Assembly: GCA_003506635.1 (NCBI GenBank)
Contig: DNZB01000128.1
Span: 8,264-17,073 of the forward strand
Length of the DNA: 8,810 nucleotides
Source of the DNA: Parvularcula sp.
GTDB taxonomy: Bacteria > Pseudomonadota > Alphaproteobacteria > Caulobacterales > Parvularculaceae
Reading direction: 5' to 3'
The notes under the pieces are model-generated. The model had not been told where the DNA came from and searched no databases. It saw only the letters and a program-made list of their open reading frames with translations. Each line of letters opens with the position of its first letter. The first letter of the stretch is position 1. Below, one piece after another: positions 7,046 through 8,810 of this stretch. The position numbers and the translations under genes were made by a program.

Positions 7046-7441
7046 TCAGGCCCGTTCGTCGAGTACGATCGCGGCCTTGCTATGCGAGGTGCGACCCGCT
7101 TCCCCGGCGACAGCGCGCACTAATCCTTCGCCGGCCTTCGTCGCGCCTTCCAGCAAGGCCTGCTGGCGCAGAGCGCAGCCTTCGAAGGTCTTGGTCAGCT
7201 CGCGCAGTTTTTCAATCAGCGGGCCGCCCGCTTCGGCGACGGCGGCGCGGTCGCGCGCGATGTCGCGGATCGCGCCGGCATAGGCGCTTGCAAGGCGCGC
7301 CTTTTCGGCTTGCAGCGTCGCGAGCTCGCGTGGCCGGCGAGTGGCGAGAATATCGTTCTCGCGCGTGACGATGTCGCTCAGCGATTCGGTCAGGTCGATC
7401 AGCGCGCGTACGCGCTCTTCGGCGGTCATCGTCTGGGTCAT
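7046..7441 (-). CDS. FlgN-like flagellar chaperone (FlbY-type position)
   Basis: A 131-residue, nearly all-helical protein rich in Ala, Leu, Glu and Arg, with heptad-like spacing along residues about 8-100. The pattern LIDLTESLSDIVTRENDIL followed by LQAEKARLASAY resembles FlgN-type export chaperones, which hold hook-filament junction proteins before secretion by the flagellar export apparatus. The family call rests on this weak pattern plus position: it is the last gene after flgI and a rod-binding protein, where Caulobacter, as I recall, has flbY. The ATG at 7441 overlaps the preceding TGA as ATGA and is preceded by GGAGAA at a six-base spacing, which supports this start over the in-frame ATG four codons later. 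It converges on the cytochrome gene with only nine bases between. Confidence 0.7.
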   Translation of the reverse strand: MTQTMTAEERVRALIDLTESLSDIVTRENDILATRRPRELATLQAEKARLASAYAGAIRDIARDRAAVAEAGGPLIEKLRELTKTFEGCALRQQALLEGATKAGEGLVRAVAGEAGRTSHSKAAIVLDERA

Positions 7442-7800
7442 GGGCGGTTCTCCGCTGGCGGTGCGGCGGCCGCGCGCGCCTGAATGTCGAGAAGGGCGCC
7501 CTTCACATGCGCCGCAAGACCGAAGCCGCCGCGCTCGGCGAAGGCTTTGGCGTAAGATTCCTGCAAGAGACTCTTGAAGAAACCCTCGCTCTCGCCGCCG
7601 CCCGCAATCGCGGGCGTCTCGACCGACGCGAACAGCGGCCCCAGCATTTGCGCAATGAAGACTGCCTCGAAATCTTTTGCGGCGGCGTCGAGGCGACGGG
7701 CCGAAAGCCCGGAATCAATGCCTGAAAATCGCGACTGGGGGGCGACGACAGAGGTCGCGGCCCGACTCCCATTTCCCGATTCGAAATTCACGACGTTCAT
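7438..7800 (-). CDS. Flagellar rod-binding protein (FlgJ N-domain / CheL type)
   Basis: A 120-residue protein consisting essentially of the rod-binding domain of FlgJ. The core runs from about residue 40 to 105: AKDFEAVFIAQMLGPLF, then GGGESEGFFKSLLQESYAKAFAERGGFGLA. It lacks the muramidase domain of enterobacterial FlgJ, as is normal in alphaproteobacteria, where it is often called CheL. It is expected to act in the periplasm, helping the rod assemble through the cell wall. It has no signal peptide and would be exported by the flagellar apparatus. ATG at 7800 is chosen because GAGG (7808-7811) lies seven bases upstream; an in-frame GTG at 7803 would leave four. The ATG shares one base with the flgI stop (TGATG) and the gene's own stop overlaps the next start, so all three genes are translationally coupled. 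Confidence 0.93.
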   Translation of the reverse strand: MNVVNFESGNGSRAATSVVAPQSRFSGIDSGLSARRLDAAAKDFEAVFIAQMLGPLFASVETPAIAGGGESEGFFKSLLQESYAKAFAERGGFGLAAHVKGALLDIQARAAAAPPAENRP

Positions 7801-8810
7801 CACATTACCTCAATATCGGCCTGCAAGGCGCCTGCGGCCTTTATCGCCTGCAAGATCGCAATTAGGTCGCGCGGCGAAACTCCAAGCGCGTTGAGGCCGT
7901 CGACGAGGTCGCGAAGGCGCACATTGCGTTCGACGATTTGCAGGTCGTCCGGCTGGTCGTCGGCGCCGACGCTGGTGCGCGGCACGACGACCGTCTCGCC
8001 ATTGCGGGAGAACGGCGCCGGCTGGCTGACGAGCGGCGTTTCACCGACCGAGATCGTCAGATTGCCTTGCGCGATCGCGACTGTTGAAACACGTACGTCA
8101 TCGCCGATGACGACGACTCCGGAGACCTCATCAATGACGACGCGCGCGCGGGCATCGGAGTCGACCGAGAGTCCTTCGATTTCCGCCAGGAGGCTAACCA
8201 TGTCGCCGGAAAAGCCCTGCGGCCGGCCGACCGTCACCGTGCCGGGATCGGCGACGCTTGCCGCGCCGGCGCCAAGACGGGCGTTGATCGCCGCGCTCAT
8301 GCGCCGTGCGGTGGTGAAATCCGGATTACGAAGCGCGAGGCGAAGCGACGGCTGATCGGCGAGCCCGAACGTAATTTCGCGTTCGACTATGGCGCCGTTG
8401 GCGATCCGTCCATTGGTCGGCACGCCGCGCGTCAGCGAAGCGGCTTGCCCGCGCGCGGCGAAACCGGAGACTGCGAGCGGCCCTTGCGCGACCGCGAACA
8501 CTTCGCCGTCGGCGCCGTAAAGCGGCGTCACCAAGAGTACGCCGCCGCGCAGGCTTTCCGCGTCGCCAAGCGCGGAGACGGCGACGTCGATGCGTGCGCC
8601 TTGCCGGGCGAAAGGCGGCAGATTCGCCGTCACCATCACTGCGGCGATGTTCTCTGTGTCAAGCTGCTCGGAGCGGATGTTGACGCCCATGCGCTCCAGC
8701 ATCGAGACAAGGCTTTCGCGCGTGAAGGGCGTGTTGCGAATGCGATCGCCGGTGCCGTCGAGGCCGACGACGAGGCCGTAGCCGATCAGCATGTTCTCGC
8801 GGACGCCCTC
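7800..8810 (-). CDS. flgI: Flagellar P-ring protein FlgI, N-terminus off the window
   Basis: The visible 336 codons run from the right window edge to a TGA at 7800-7802. FlgI forms the P-ring, the bushing around the flagellar rod in the peptidoglycan layer. Hallmarks are NMLIGYGLVVGLDGTGD near the start, RQGARIDVAVSALGDAESLRGG, LTRGVPTNGRIANGAIVERE, VVVIGDDVRVS and the C-terminal LNALGVSPRDLIAILQAIKAAGALQADIE. Roughly the first 35 residues, including the Sec signal peptide, are missing, as the family is about 370 residues long. No frameshift is seen. The visible part has no cysteine, so it lacks the intramolecular disulfide known for E. coli FlgI. Its last codons contain GAGG, which serves the downstream rod-binding protein gene. 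Confidence 0.97.
   Translation of the reverse strand, partial: EGVRENMLIGYGLVVGLDGTGDRIRNTPFTRESLVSMLERMGVNIRSEQLDTENIAAVMVTANLPPFARQGARIDVAVSALGDAESLRGGVLLVTPLYGADGEVFAVAQGPLAVSGFAARGQAASLTRGVPTNGRIANGAIVEREITFGLADQPSLRLALRNPDFTTARRMSAAINARLGAGAASVADPGTVTVGRPQGFSGDMVSLLAEIEGLSVDSDARARVVIDEVSGVVVIGDDVRVSTVAIAQGNLTISVGETPLVSQPAPFSRNGETVVVPRTSVGADDQPDDLQIVERNVRLRDLVDGLNALGVSPRDLIAILQAIKAAGALQADIEVM

Noticed and set aside
1..8810. CRISPR array, tRNA, rRNA, insertion sequence or attachment site
   Set aside because: No spaced direct repeats, cloverleaf-like segments, transposase motifs or terminal inverted repeats were seen on either strand.

Overview
The window looks like chromosomal DNA of a G+C-rich, flagellated alphaproteobacterium. 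The evidence is the purS-purQ pair, the flgI / rod-binding protein / FlgN-like order typical of Caulobacterales, Rhodobacterales and Parvularculales-type genomes, and a lipoprotein cytochrome/beta-helix pair of the kind known from Hyphomonas and Shewanella. The finer taxonomic placement is inference. No rRNA, tRNA, CRISPR array, insertion sequence or phage gene is visible, and nothing suggests recent transfer.

Layout. (1) Positions 1-738, plus strand: the last codons of purS and a complete purQ, two of the three subunits of phosphoribosylformylglycinamidine (FGAM) synthase in purine synthesis. (2) Positions 735-4487, minus strand: a membrane-bound hybrid histidine kinase with two receiver domains, followed 66 bases later by an exported amidase-signature hydrolase. 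The amidase converges on purQ and the two stop codons overlap. (3) Positions 4488-4652: a divergent control region of 165 bases with two abutting inverted repeats and a CtrA-like half-site pair. (4) Positions 4653-7036, plus strand: two translationally coupled lipoprotein genes, a right-handed parallel beta-helix protein and an SO2930-family diheme cytochrome c. Families of this type recur together, and to my knowledge have no defined function. (5) Positions 7046-8810, minus strand: the end of a flagellar operon, with flgI (P-ring, cut by the window edge), a short FlgJ-N/CheL-type rod-binding protein and a FlgN-like chaperone, joined by 1- and 4-base overlaps.

Working together: the flagellar genes are one translationally coupled unit, and purS-purQ is another. 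The beta-helix/cytochrome pair is the best candidate for an undescribed system: two proteins predicted to be anchored at the outer membrane, one carrying two covalent hemes and one a polysaccharide-lyase-like or scaffold fold. The divergent kinase shares their control region and could sense the same condition, but that link is inference. The remaining DNA is compactly coding, and no gene-free stretch exceeds 300 bases.
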